Shown: positions 17,925-25,880 of the stretch, piece after piece | Layout of the letters: each line of letters begins with the position of its first letter | Numbering within the stretch: position 1 is the stretch's first letter | Assembly: GCF_946221935.1 (NCBI RefSeq) | Contig: NZ_CAMIGN010000011.1 | Coordinates: forward strand, 22,919-86,918 | DNA: 64,000 nucleotides | Reading direction: 5' to 3' | Source: an uncultured Corynebacterium sp. | GTDB lineage: Bacteria > Actinomycetota > Actinomycetes > Mycobacteriales > Mycobacteriaceae | Program-made: the position numbers and the translations under genes | The notes under the pieces: model-generated | Told to the model about the DNA's origin: nothing | The model's database searches: none | The model's input: the letters and a program-made list of their open reading frames with translations, nothing else

Positions 17925-19027
17925 TGGGGCTCAACAAGACTTCGCGCAATAGGCTCACCGCTACCGAGCGGGTTCCAGGCCGTCCGGCATTCAGGGTCGG
18001 GCCAATCTCCTTCGTTTGGCGCCCACGAGTGCTGCTTGTATGCCTCATTGCCGCGGCCCTTATCGTTTTCTTGGGAGCATTTTCCATTGGACTAGGTGAT
18101 TTCCCCATCTCCGTTTCCCGAGTGCTGGAGGTTGTCTTCCGCGGGGATGGAAACCGCGTGGAAAGGCTAGTGGTCCTGGACTGGCGCATGCCCCGTGTGG
18201 CAACCGCCATCGCGGTCGGCAGTGCTTTGGGGCTTTCTGGCGCGCTAACTCAGACAGTCACCCGCAACGCACTGGCCAGCCCGGATATCCTTGGTATCAC
18301 CACGGGCGCCTCAGCCATGGCCGTGACGGTCATCGTCCTCGGCGGTGGCAGCGGATTTCTCAGCTGGCTGTCCGGAATCGGAATCCCTCTGGCCGCACTA
18401 CTAGGGGCGATACTCAGCGCTACAGCGATCTGGGCACTGGCGTGGCGGCGCCAGGCGGATTCCTACCGACTAGTGCTCTTTGGCATCATCATCACCGCGC
18501 TGCTCAGTTCCTACATCAATTTCCTTATGATCCGCTCGGAGCTACGGAATGCTACCCAAGCGCAGTTCTGGCTCACAGGCTCCTTGGCCACAGCGGGCTG
18601 GAATACCACCATCCCGATGGTGATTCTGGTGATCGCGTGCTGTCCCCTACTGGCCTGGATCGGCTACCAGGCGCTGGCCACCACTTTGGGACCCGATCTG
18701 GCTCGGGCACTCGGCCAGCGGGTCAACGGTGTACAGGTCGCGATGCTGGCGCTGGCCGTGGCCCTAGCTGCGGTAGCAGTCTCCGCCGCCGGCCCCATCG
18801 GCTTCGTCGCCTTCGTAGCACCCCAGGTGGCCCTTCGAATGTGCGGCGTACCCACCCCACCGCTTGCGGCTTCGGCGCTCACCGGTGCAGTACTGCTGCT
18901 GGGGGCGGACATCGTCACCCAAGCGATTCTGCCGGTGGAACTTCCGGTGGGCATTGTGACCTCCGCCCTAGGTGGCATCTTCCTCATCTATCTGCTCGTT
19001 CAACGCACTAGGAGCACAGACGCATGA
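17924..19027 (+). CDS. FecCD-family siderophore ABC transporter permease 2
   Basis: A 367-residue second permease, partner of the preceding one. A cytoplasmic N-terminus of about 40 residues (GLNKTSRNRLTATERV) precedes the first membrane helix. Landmarks: DWRMPRVATAIAVGSALGLSG, RNALASPDILGITTGAS, GPIGFVAFVAPQVALRM and LLGADIVTQAILP. I set the start at the ATG that overlaps the upstream stop; the reading frame stays open further upstream but that stretch lies inside permease 1 and has no permease similarity. The stop overlaps the ATPase start (ATGA). Confidence 0.93.
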   Translation: MGLNKTSRNRLTATERVPGRPAFRVGPISFVWRPRVLLVCLIAAALIVFLGAFSIGLGDFPISVSRVLEVVFRGDGNRVERLVVLDWRMPRVATAIAVGSALGLSGALTQTVTRNALASPDILGITTGASAMAVTVIVLGGGSGFLSWLSGIGIPLAALLGAILSATAIWALAWRRQADSYRLVLFGIIITALLSSYINFLMIRSELRNATQAQFWLTGSLATAGWNTTIPMVILVIACCPLLAWIGYQALATTLGPDLARALGQRVNGVQVAMLALAVALAAVAVSAAGPIGFVAFVAPQVALRMCGVPTPPLAASALTGAVLLLGADIVTQAILPVELPVGIVTSALGGIFLIYLLVQRTRSTDA

Positions 19028-19899
19028 CCTCTTCCACACCCCAGCCAAATACAGCACAGCACAACACGGCACTACCAAATACAGCACAGCCAAGCGACAC
19101 CAGCGGCGTAGTTGCGTCCTCGATCACGGTGGGCTACGGCGAGCGCACCATCATCCGCGACCTTAGCGCCACGTTCCCGGCGGGCAAGATTACTACCATC
19201 GTGGGGCCCAACGGCTGCGGTAAGTCCACATTGCTGCGTGCCATGTCCGGCCTACTTGACCTCAATACGGGAACCGTTCGTGTGAATAACCAGGACATCA
19301 CGGCCATGAAACGCAAGGAGGTCGCCCGACTATTGGGCGTACTTCCCCAATCGCCCGTGGCCCCAGAGGGCCTGCTGGTCTCCGATCTGGTGGCTCGCGG
19401 GCGGCACCCACACCAGGCGTGGTTCCGGCAATGGTCTTCCACGGACGAAGGGGCGGTACTCGAGGCCCTGGAGCAAACAGATTCCAAGGATCTTGCTAAC
19501 CGCACGCTGGATGAACTCTCTGGCGGCCAGCGCCAGCGCGTGTGGATTTCCATGGTGTTGACGCAGAACACCGACATCCTTTTCCTCGACGAGCCGACCA
19601 CCTACTTAGACCTGGCGACTTCCGTGGACATCTTGGAACTGGTTGAGGACCTGTGCCAACGGCTTGGCCGCACCGTGGTTATGGTGCTGCACGATCTAAA
19701 TCTTGCGGTGCGTTATTCCGATTATCTAGTGGTCATGAATGAAGGCCAGGTGATGGCCTCCGGTTCGCCTTCGGAGATCATTACTGCAGAGCTACTGCAG
19801 CGGGCTTTCGACCTGCGAGCACGGGTGATCGAAGATCCGGAGACTGGCGACCCGCTCATCATCCCTCTCAAGAAATCCAAAAATAACACCCTTGATTAG
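19024..19899 (+). CDS. FecE-type siderophore ABC transporter ATPase
   Basis: A 291-residue ATP-binding subunit that powers the two permeases. Walker A is GPNGCGKSTLL, the signature LSGGQRQRVW, Walker B ILFLDEPTTYLDL, and the switch histidine is in VMVLHDLNLA. Upstream of the ABC core there is an unusual 30-residue Thr/Asn/Gln-rich N-terminus encoded by a 16-bp sequence repeated 30 bp apart. The start ATG overlaps the permease 2 stop. The last bases of the gene form part of a DtxR-like box for the following unit. Confidence 0.94.
   Translation: MTSSTPQPNTAQHNTALPNTAQPSDTSGVVASSITVGYGERTIIRDLSATFPAGKITTIVGPNGCGKSTLLRAMSGLLDLNTGTVRVNNQDITAMKRKEVARLLGVLPQSPVAPEGLLVSDLVARGRHPHQAWFRQWSSTDEGAVLEALEQTDSKDLANRTLDELSGGQRQRVWISMVLTQNTDILFLDEPTTYLDLATSVDILELVEDLCQRLGRTVVMVLHDLNLAVRYSDYLVVMNEGQVMASGSPSEIITAELLQRAFDLRARVIEDPETGDPLIIPLKKSKNNTLD
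19045..19090 (+). repeat. Short in-frame direct repeat in the ATPase N-terminus
   Basis: CCAAATACAGCACAGC occurs at 19045-19060 and again at 19075-19090, exactly 30 bases apart, so the reading frame is kept. It encodes PNTAQ twice, with a degenerate NTA copy between. It looks like a recent slippage or duplication product outside the catalytic core. Confidence 0.75.
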
Positions 19900-19909
19900 C
19901 CTAACCTAA
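19891..19909 (+). promoter_or_regulatory. DtxR-type iron box before the DHB biosynthesis genes
   Basis: CTTGATTAGCCTAACCTAA matches about 16 of 19 consensus positions and spans the stop codon of the ATPase gene. It ends ten bases before the GTG of the dehydrogenase gene, so it can act as the operator of an internal promoter for the DHB block. The short spacing and lack of a ribosome site suggest a leaderless or nearly leaderless mRNA. Confidence 0.78.
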
Positions 19910-19919
19910 GTCGATTACA

Positions 19920-20771
19920 GTGTCCGCTATGGATTTCAACATTCCTCCGCACCTAGCCACACGGCAGCCAACCGAGTCGCCGCCGGAGCAAGCGCAACTA
20001 CAACAAACGGTGATCGTGACAGGTGCTGCTGGAGGCATCGGCCGCGAGTGTGTGCGCCTGCTACGACAGAACGATCACACCGTGATCGGCTGGGATCTAC
20101 CGGAAGTAGACATCACCTCTTCAAACCCGACTGACCCACGCAGCCTGGAAAGCCACCTGTCGAAAGCACTGGCAGCTCACGGGCACATTGATGCACTCAT
20201 CCACTGCGCGGGAACCTTAATCCCAGATAGCGCACTGACGGGCCCCACGGCAGTTGACACAGTTGACACAGTCTCGGGTATCGGTACGGACCCCGACGAG
20301 ACCGGAGCCTGGGAAAACAACTTCGCTGTCAACGTCACCGGCTTAGCCCGCACATGCTCCGCAATCGCCCAGCACATGGTGGATCGCGGCACTGGAGCAA
20401 TTGTGGCAGTGACTTCCAATGCAGCAGCACAGCCCCGGGCACGCATGGCCTCCTATGGAGCTTCCAAAGCGGCAGCGACTGCCTGGTTGAAAACTCTGGC
20501 GCTAGAGTGCGCCCCACACGGAGTGCGCTGCAACAGCGTATCCCCTGGTTCCACAGACACCGCGATGCTACGCACCAGCTGGCACGGCGAGGATCGAGCC
20601 GCGCAGACCCTTGCCGGTGTACCGGAGGACTACCGGTTAGGCATCCCCTTACAACGCATCGCGCAGCCAGAAGATATCGCGGCAGCATGCCTCTTTCTTA
20701 TCTCCCCTGCAGCCTGCCACATCACCATGCACGACCTCCGTGTTGATGGTGGCGCCACCCTAGATGCCTAG
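19920..20771 (+). CDS. 2,3-dihydro-2,3-dihydroxybenzoate dehydrogenase (EntA/DhbA-like SDR)
   Basis: A short-chain dehydrogenase of 283 residues that oxidises 2,3-dihydro-DHB to 2,3-dihydroxybenzoate with NAD+. It has the cofactor motif TGAAGGIGRE, NNFAVNVTG, the catalytic YGASKAAATAW (Tyr-x-x-x-Lys) with an upstream TSNAAAQ serine, and the C-terminal LFLISPAACHITMHDLRVDGG seen in EntA-like enzymes (longer than needed for a generic SDR call). A small tandem duplication (TVDT) lies near residue 115. The start may be GTG 19920 or ATG 19929; neither has a ribosome site. The next gene supplies the three other DHB enzymes, which supports the assignment. Confidence 0.9.
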   Translation: MSAMDFNIPPHLATRQPTESPPEQAQLQQTVIVTGAAGGIGRECVRLLRQNDHTVIGWDLPEVDITSSNPTDPRSLESHLSKALAAHGHIDALIHCAGTLIPDSALTGPTAVDTVDTVSGIGTDPDETGAWENNFAVNVTGLARTCSAIAQHMVDRGTGAIVAVTSNAAAQPRARMASYGASKAAATAWLKTLALECAPHGVRCNSVSPGSTDTAMLRTSWHGEDRAAQTLAGVPEDYRLGIPLQRIAQPEDIAAACLFLISPAACHITMHDLRVDGGATLDA

Positions 20772-20808
20772 CCTCTGTACCCCACCAGCCCAACGAAAGG
20801 TTATCTCT

Positions 20809-23800
20809 ATGGCGATTCCCCCCATTTCGCCCTATCCCCTCCCCACTCCATCCACCACACTGCCCGCCGATTGTCCGGCGAGATCCTGGGCCCTGGAGCC
20901 CGCACGCGCAGCACTGCTGGTGCACGACATGCAGAAGTACTTCCTAGCTGCCTATGACTGGAACAAAGAACCGCTACACTCGGCGCTCGCCAACATCGCG
21001 CGCCTCATCACCACGGCGGATCAGCTGGGTATTCCTGTGTTCTATTCCGCCCAGCCGCCGCAACAGCACCCCACCCGACGAGGGCTCTTAAGCGATATGT
21101 GGGGACAAGGTTTACAAACAGCCGAGGAAGCGTCGATCATCAAAGAGTTGGCGCCAGGCAAGCATCACCAGATACTCACGAAGTGGCGCTATTCCGCATT
21201 CGAGCGCACGGACCTTTACCAGTCGCTGGCTTTCGCTCGGCGGGATCAGCTAATTATCACCGGGGTATATGGCCACATGGGCTGCAAGGTCACCGCGGTG
21301 GATGCGTTTATGAAGGACATTCAGCCGTTTGTGATCACGGACGGAATTGCGGATTTCACGGCACAGGACCACCAGGAAACGATTGATTGGGTAGCCAAGC
21401 GCTGTGGAAGAAGCCTGGATACGGCCAGCGCGCTGAAACAGCTGGAGGTGCACGATGGTCCGCCCAGTGGGGAGGCTAGTGGCCCACCCAGCTTTGTCAT
21501 GAGCGACAGCGACCAGACTCTGACAACCTGCGGCGTCAAAACTCGTTATGGCACGGTAGAGCAAGCCGCCGCAGCACTTCGTAGGGCGGCGGAGGCAGGA
21601 CGGGAAGACGTCGTGGTGGGAGCGCTGCCCTTCGATCCAGACACAGCACCGGTATTGCTGGCCCCCGAGAGCTTTCAGCGGCACGCGGGAGCTCCGCGTT
21701 GGAAGACGGCTCCATTGGTTCCCGACGTGGTGGACATCTCACAACGCCCCAGCCTGCAAGAGCATGGCCGGCGGGTTAGCCGTGCCGTGGAGGCGATTGG
21801 GCGTGGCGAGTTTCAAAAGGTGGTGCTTTCCCGCGAGGAGGAGTACACGCTGGCTAGCCCTGTGGAGCCGGAAGCCCTGCTACGAGGGTTCATGGAAACC
21901 TCCGCCACGGGGCACGGGCACCTGGTAGCTACGACTAACGGCCCCGAAGAAGCTTTCTTCGTGGGATCTAGCCCGGAGCTACTGATCCGCAAGGAAGGCG
22001 CGCGGATTGTTTCCCACCCGCTGGCCGGAACTATCGCTCGATCGGAGGACCCGGTGACGGACTGGGCGCGGGCAATTGAGCTCACGCTCTCCCACAAAGA
22101 CATCGCCGAGCACCGCTTCGTGACCACGGCCATCCGGAAGGTTCTTGAACCCCTGTGTACTCAGCTACACGTTCCGGAATTACCCACGCTGACCGCCACG
22201 TCGCACACCTGGCACCTAGGAACCCATATCGAAGGCACGTTGCGGAACCCTGATACCTCCGTTCTGGAGTTGGCTGCGTTGCTACACCCCACTCCGGCAG
22301 TCAATGGAGCACCGTCCGCTGCTGCGTTGGACTTTTTGCGCCAGCAGGAGCCGGAGCGGGGTCTGTACGGCGGCGCCATCGGATACGCAGATTCCCACGG
22401 CGATGGCGAGTGGCGGGTAGCTATCCGAAGTGCCACGGTTCAAGGCTCCCAAGTGTCTGCCCGAGCCGGCGGCGGAATCGTTGCCGAATCCCAGCCAGAC
22501 CAGGAGATCGAGGAAACCAACTTCAAACTCGGTCCGGTGCGTGCGCTGTTGGGACTGGCCGCAAAGGGAGATACAGAAGGCACCGCGCAGCCCCCGTCAG
22601 CACACATAGCGCCCAATCCCGAGCCCCACCTCAGCCCGCTTAACGGAAGCCACGGCCCAGAGGTACTGGCCAACCACATGCCCCGTACCCTCGCGCAGGA
22701 ATACCACCGCCAGGGAATATGGACCCACCACACCCACTGGGATGTCTTCCAGCAAACGGTTGCCACCTTTCCCAATCGACCCGCCACGACGGACGGCCAC
22801 CGCAGCCTGTCCTGGCACGAACTAGACAACAGCGTCGAGACCGCCGCCCACTACCTTCACCAAGCCGGAGTACGCCGGGGCGATGGCTGCATCCTGCAGC
22901 TTCCCAATAGTGTGGTGTTCCTCGAAACTCTCTTGGCATTATGGAAGCTCGGCGCCATTCCCATCTTCGCCTTGCCTGACCTCGGCTCCACGGAGGTGCG
23001 CCACTTCGCCAGCCACGCGCCAGCACGCTTCTACATCAGCACGTCACGCCCCGATCGGCACCTTGCGGGCGTCCACGCCACGCTACAAGAGCCGCTGGAC
23101 GATGGCCGCACTGTTCGAGCGATCCTCATCGACGAGACCGCCGAATCTCCCTGGGCTACCGAATCAACGGGGCACTCGGAGGCTGCAAACGAAGAGTCAC
23201 CCGCCCCTCCAACCGCCGATGTAGAAGCAGACGAGCTTGCGTTCCTGCAACTCTCCGGTGGCACGACCGGCCTACCGAAGCTAATCCCGCGAACCCATGC
23301 GGATTATCTCTATTCGATCCGTTGTGCGTTGCAAGCCTGTGACTTGGAGACGGAATCTTGCCTGCTCGTCGCTTTGCCCGCGGCGCATAACTTCACTCTC
23401 AGCTCGCCGGGAATTCTGGGTGCGCTGCTGCGCGGAGCGCACATCGTTTTCGCCAAATCACCGATGCCCAGCGATCTGCTGCCTGCCATTGACCGCCACG
23501 GTGCGACTCACCTCGCCCTGGTACCTCCGGCGGTACTGGGCATTCTCCACGCACCGGCCCGCGATCGCCACGACCTACGCACTCTGCGCACGCTATGGGT
23601 GGGTGGGGCGAAGCTATCTGCCGAGGTGGCCCGCCGCATCCGGCCGGAACTCGACTGTCAACTGCAACAGGTTTTCGGCATGGCTGAGGGACTCGTAAAC
23701 TTCACACCGTTAAACGCCTCGACCGAGGAAATAATCAATACACAGGGTCGCCCCATGAGCAGCCACGATGAGATTTGCATTGTTGATGACGCCACGCTCC

Positions 23801-24315
23801 CCCTCCCAGAAGGCCACCCCGGACACCTACTCACCCGCGGGCCGTACACGATCCGGGGCTATCACCGTGCTGAAGAGATCAACTCTAGGGCATTCACCGA
23901 AGATGGCTTTTACATTACTGGCGACATCGTCACCGTCGACGATAGTGCTCTGACGGTTGTCGGCCGGGCAAAGGATCAGATCAACCGCGGTGGGGAAAAG
24001 GTGGCTCCGGAAGCAGTCGAAAACGCGTTGCTCAGCCATCCGGATATCCACGATGTTTCGGTGGTTGGCACTCCGGACGACAATCTGGGCGAAGCCATCA
24101 CGGCCTATGTGATCCTGAGGGATGGGGTGGATGATCTAACGCCACTTGCTGTCCGGAAGCATGCTCGGGCTGCCGGTATCGCGCGGTTCGCAGTACCGGA
24201 CCACGTGCACATCGTGGAGGAGTTCCCCACCACCGGGGTGGGCAAAGTGAATAAACGAATCCAACAGAACAACGCAGATAGCACGGCCGAACGGAAGATT
24301 GAGGTAGCGAACTAA
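20809..24315 (+). CDS. Trifunctional DHB enzyme: isochorismatase - isochorismate synthase - DHB-AMP ligase fusion
   Basis: One uninterrupted 1168-residue frame combines three siderophore enzymes that are normally separate. Residues about 1-215 are an isochorismatase (LLVHDMQKYF catalytic Asp, LTKWRYSAF Lys, GVYGHMGCKVTAVDAF). Residues about 230-585 are an isochorismate synthase (KVVLSR, SHPLAGT, LSHKDIAEHRFV, final AGGGIVAESQPDQE). Residues about 620-1160 are a DHB-AMP ligase (LQLSGGTTGLPKLIPRTH, PAAHNFTLSSPG, FGMAEGLVNFT, catalytic Lys in GVGKVNKR). All catalytic motifs I could check are intact. Unlike EntB, the isochorismatase has no carrier domain; the carrier is the next gene, whose ATG overlaps this stop (TAATG). 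ATG 20809 is preferred because GAAAGG lies eight bases upstream; an ATG at 20764 would overlap the dehydrogenase gene. Confidence 0.93.
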   Translation: MAIPPISPYPLPTPSTTLPADCPARSWALEPARAALLVHDMQKYFLAAYDWNKEPLHSALANIARLITTADQLGIPVFYSAQPPQQHPTRRGLLSDMWGQGLQTAEEASIIKELAPGKHHQILTKWRYSAFERTDLYQSLAFARRDQLIITGVYGHMGCKVTAVDAFMKDIQPFVITDGIADFTAQDHQETIDWVAKRCGRSLDTASALKQLEVHDGPPSGEASGPPSFVMSDSDQTLTTCGVKTRYGTVEQAAAALRRAAEAGREDVVVGALPFDPDTAPVLLAPESFQRHAGAPRWKTAPLVPDVVDISQRPSLQEHGRRVSRAVEAIGRGEFQKVVLSREEEYTLASPVEPEALLRGFMETSATGHGHLVATTNGPEEAFFVGSSPELLIRKEGARIVSHPLAGTIARSEDPVTDWARAIELTLSHKDIAEHRFVTTAIRKVLEPLCTQLHVPELPTLTATSHTWHLGTHIEGTLRNPDTSVLELAALLHPTPAVNGAPSAAALDFLRQQEPERGLYGGAIGYADSHGDGEWRVAIRSATVQGSQVSARAGGGIVAESQPDQEIEETNFKLGPVRALLGLAAKGDTEGTAQPPSAHIAPNPEPHLSPLNGSHGPEVLANHMPRTLAQEYHRQGIWTHHTHWDVFQQTVATFPNRPATTDGHRSLSWHELDNSVETAAHYLHQAGVRRGDGCILQLPNSVVFLETLLALWKLGAIPIFALPDLGSTEVRHFASHAPARFYISTSRPDRHLAGVHATLQEPLDDGRTVRAILIDETAESPWATESTGHSEAANEESPAPPTADVEADELAFLQLSGGTTGLPKLIPRTHADYLYSIRCALQACDLETESCLLVALPAAHNFTLSSPGILGALLRGAHIVFAKSPMPSDLLPAIDRHGATHLALVPPAVLGILHAPARDRHDLRTLRTLWVGGAKLSAEVARRIRPELDCQLQQVFGMAEGLVNFTPLNASTEEIINTQGRPMSSHDEICIVDDATLPLPEGHPGHLLTRGPYTIRGYHRAEEINSRAFTEDGFYITGDIVTVDDSALTVVGRAKDQINRGGEKVAPEAVENALLSHPDIHDVSVVGTPDDNLGEAITAYVILRDGVDDLTPLAVRKHARAAGIARFAVPDHVHIVEEFPTTGVGKVNKRIQQNNADSTAERKIEVAN

Positions 24316-24539
24316 TGGAACCAATCACTGAAGACCAGTTGCGCGGATGTGTAGCCGAGACGATGAAGATGGAGCCAGCGGAGATCGAGGTTTCCGAGGA
24401 ACTCTATGACCAGGGTATGAACTCTCTGCAGCTAGTTACGGTTCTCACTTGGCTGCAGGAGAAAGGCTACGATGTGAGCTTCGCCGACTTAGCGGAGGAT
24501 ACTCGGCTGACGGCCTGGATCGAACTGCTGGATAGTTAA
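24315..24539 (+). CDS. Stand-alone aryl carrier protein
   Basis: A 74-residue acyl-carrier-type protein with the phosphopantetheine serine in GMNSLQL (Ser near 37; the usual residue before it is Asp, here Asn). It would hold DHB as a thioester after activation by the ligase domain encoded directly upstream and deliver it to the first condensation domain of the NRPS. Its start codon shares bases with the upstream stop, giving coupled translation. It is the last gene of the rightward siderophore operon. In Escherichia coli the equivalent domain is fused to the isochorismatase. Confidence 0.9.
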   Translation: MEPITEDQLRGCVAETMKMEPAEIEVSEELYDQGMNSLQLVTVLTWLQEKGYDVSFADLAEDTRLTAWIELLDS

Positions 24540-24725
24540 GCTAGATGTGGGTCTAGGCGGGCAACAGGCTGACACCCGAACAGATGCAGGTGGGTGTGGC
24601 ATGACTCGGTCACGTGTACACGCGGACGCACCGTGAGGGTCTCCACTCGCCATGGTCCACCCTCCAAACCTCACCCGTGCCTCCACTCTCCACGCTCAAC
24701 GCTGCACTTTCCACGGGTCATCCGG

Positions 24726-24782
24726 GACAAATGTCCTAAACGCCCCGAAGTTAGACCCCCACGCCGGCAGTTACCTACCTCC
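24726..24782. repeat. Imperfect direct repeat, copy B (right end of siderophore block)
   Basis: GACAAATGTCCT (24726-24737) and CCGGCAGTTACCTACCTCC (24764-24782) are identical to the two blocks of the copy at 2217-2263 and in the same orientation. The spacer is ten bases longer and diverged. Together the copies bracket the reductase-to-carrier part of the siderophore locus. Confidence 0.7.
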
Positions 24783-24831
24783 GCTACACCCCAACAGCAT
24801 TTGTCCCCTGCGAGGGCGTTAGCAAGAAACG

Positions 24832-24871
24832 AAAAAGACCCCCTACCACAGCAAGGTGCGGGAGGGGGTCT
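24832..24871 (-). terminator. Rho-independent terminator of the S10 operon
   Basis: On the minus strand AGACCCCCTCCC pairs with GGTAGGGGGTCT across a GC-rich loop and is followed by TTTTTC. It lies about 65 bases after the rpsQ stop. This shows that the ribosomal operon ends at rpsQ here rather than continuing into rplN. Confidence 0.9.
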
Positions 24872-24935
24872 AGCGCTACAGCCGCCTAAGCAGCCGTAGC
24901 TGCCATAGCAGGCTGAGCTCTCAGAGCTGCAGGGA

Positions 24936-25229
24936 CTAGCGAGCCTTCTCGATGATCTCGGTCAGGCGGAAGTGCTTGTCCTTGGACAGCGGGCGGGTCT
25001 CCTCGATGCGAACGCGGTCGCCTACGCCGGCGGTCTCGTTCTCATCGTGGACCTTCACGCGGGAGTTACGGCGCATGATCTTGCCGTACAGTGCGTGCTG
25101 CTTGCGGTCCTCAAGCTCGACCACAATGGTCTTGTTCATCTTGGTGGAAACAACGTATCCGGAGCGGACCTTGCGGGCGCCCTTCTCGTTCTCCACAGCT
25201 GCGTTGTCATTCACGGTTGCCTCACTCAT
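24936..25229 (-). CDS. rpsQ: 30S ribosomal protein S17
   Basis: A 97-residue primary 16S rRNA-binding protein. The OB-fold core is plain (SGYVVSTKMNKTIVVELED, RNSRVKVHDEN, GDRVRIEETRPLSKDKHF). A 20-residue acidic N-terminal extension, usual in actinobacteria, precedes it. It is the last gene of the operon, overlaps rpmC by four bases, and is followed by the terminator. Confidence 0.97.
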   Translation of the reverse strand: MSEATVNDNAAVENEKGARKVRSGYVVSTKMNKTIVVELEDRKQHALYGKIMRRNSRVKVHDENETAGVGDRVRIEETRPLSKDKHFRLTEIIEKAR

Positions 25230-25459
25230 GCTGCGTCACCACCTGGGTTGGTAGACAGCCCGAGCTCGCGCTCGCGCAGGACGGTGTAGATGCGGGCGAT
25301 GTCGCGCTTGACAACACCCAGACGACGGTTGTTGGTCAGCTGGCCGGTCGCAGCCTGGAAGCGAAGGTTGAACAGTTCTTCCTTCGCCTCGCGCAGGCGG
25401 GTGGTCAGCTCTTCGTTGTTGAGCTCGCGGAGCTCATGTGCCGGAGTTCCGGTAGCCAT
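25226..25459 (-). CDS. rpmC: 50S ribosomal protein L29
   Basis: A 77-residue helical-hairpin protein near the polypeptide exit tunnel. It contains LRELNNEELTTRLREAKEEL, FNLRFQAATGQL and KRDIARIYTVLRERE, the three standard segments. Its start shares one base with the rplP stop and its stop overlaps rpsQ, so the three are translated in series. Confidence 0.97.
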   Translation of the reverse strand: MATGTPAHELRELNNEELTTRLREAKEELFNLRFQAATGQLTNNRRLGVVKRDIARIYTVLRERELGLSTNPGGDAA

Positions 25460-25875
25460 TAGAACTGATCCTCCTTCTTCACGATGCGAACCTTGCAGGG
25501 CAGCTTGTTACCAGCGCGGCGCAGGGCCTCCAGAGCAACCTCTTCATTCGGGTAAGAGGCCTCGAAGAGGATACGACCCGGCTTGATGTTGGCAACCCAC
25601 TTCTCCACAGGACCCTTACCGGAACCCATACGCACGCCGAGCGGCTTCTGGGTCAGCGGACGGTCCGGGAAGATGTTGATCCACACCTTGCCGCCACGCT
25701 TCATGTGGCGGTTAATGGCGATACGAGCGGACTCGATCTGACGGTTGGTGATGTAGGTCGGCTCCAGGGCCTGCAGGCCGTAGTCGCCGAACGTTACGCG
25801 GTTGCCGCCCTTGGACACGCCACGACGGGTCGGGCGGTGCTGGCGACGGTACTTAACGCGCTTCGGGATAAGCAT
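25459..25875 (-). CDS. rplP: 50S ribosomal protein L16
   Basis: A 138-residue 23S rRNA-binding protein at the A-site/central protuberance. It begins MLIPKRVKYRRQHRP and contains GGNRVTFGDYGLQAL and the conserved RMGSGKGPVEKWVA. Length and motifs are those of the family. It is separated from rpsC by only five bases. Confidence 0.98.
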   Translation of the reverse strand: MLIPKRVKYRRQHRPTRRGVSKGGNRVTFGDYGLQALEPTYITNRQIESARIAINRHMKRGGKVWINIFPDRPLTQKPLGVRMGSGKGPVEKWVANIKPGRILFEASYPNEEVALEALRRAGNKLPCKVRIVKKEDQF

Positions 25876-25880
25876 GTGTC

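Larger units (their letters stand above)
24540..24935. other. Intergenic region between siderophore operon and S10 operon
   Basis: These 396 bases separate two convergent operons. A weak stem (ACACCC 24572-24577 with GGGTGT 24592-24597) follows the carrier gene but lacks a T-tract. Then come repeat copy B (24726-24782), with GGGACAAATG at 24724 mirrored by CATTTGTCCC near 24798, and the strong terminator of the ribosomal operon. No coding sequence is seen. Confidence 0.7.
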
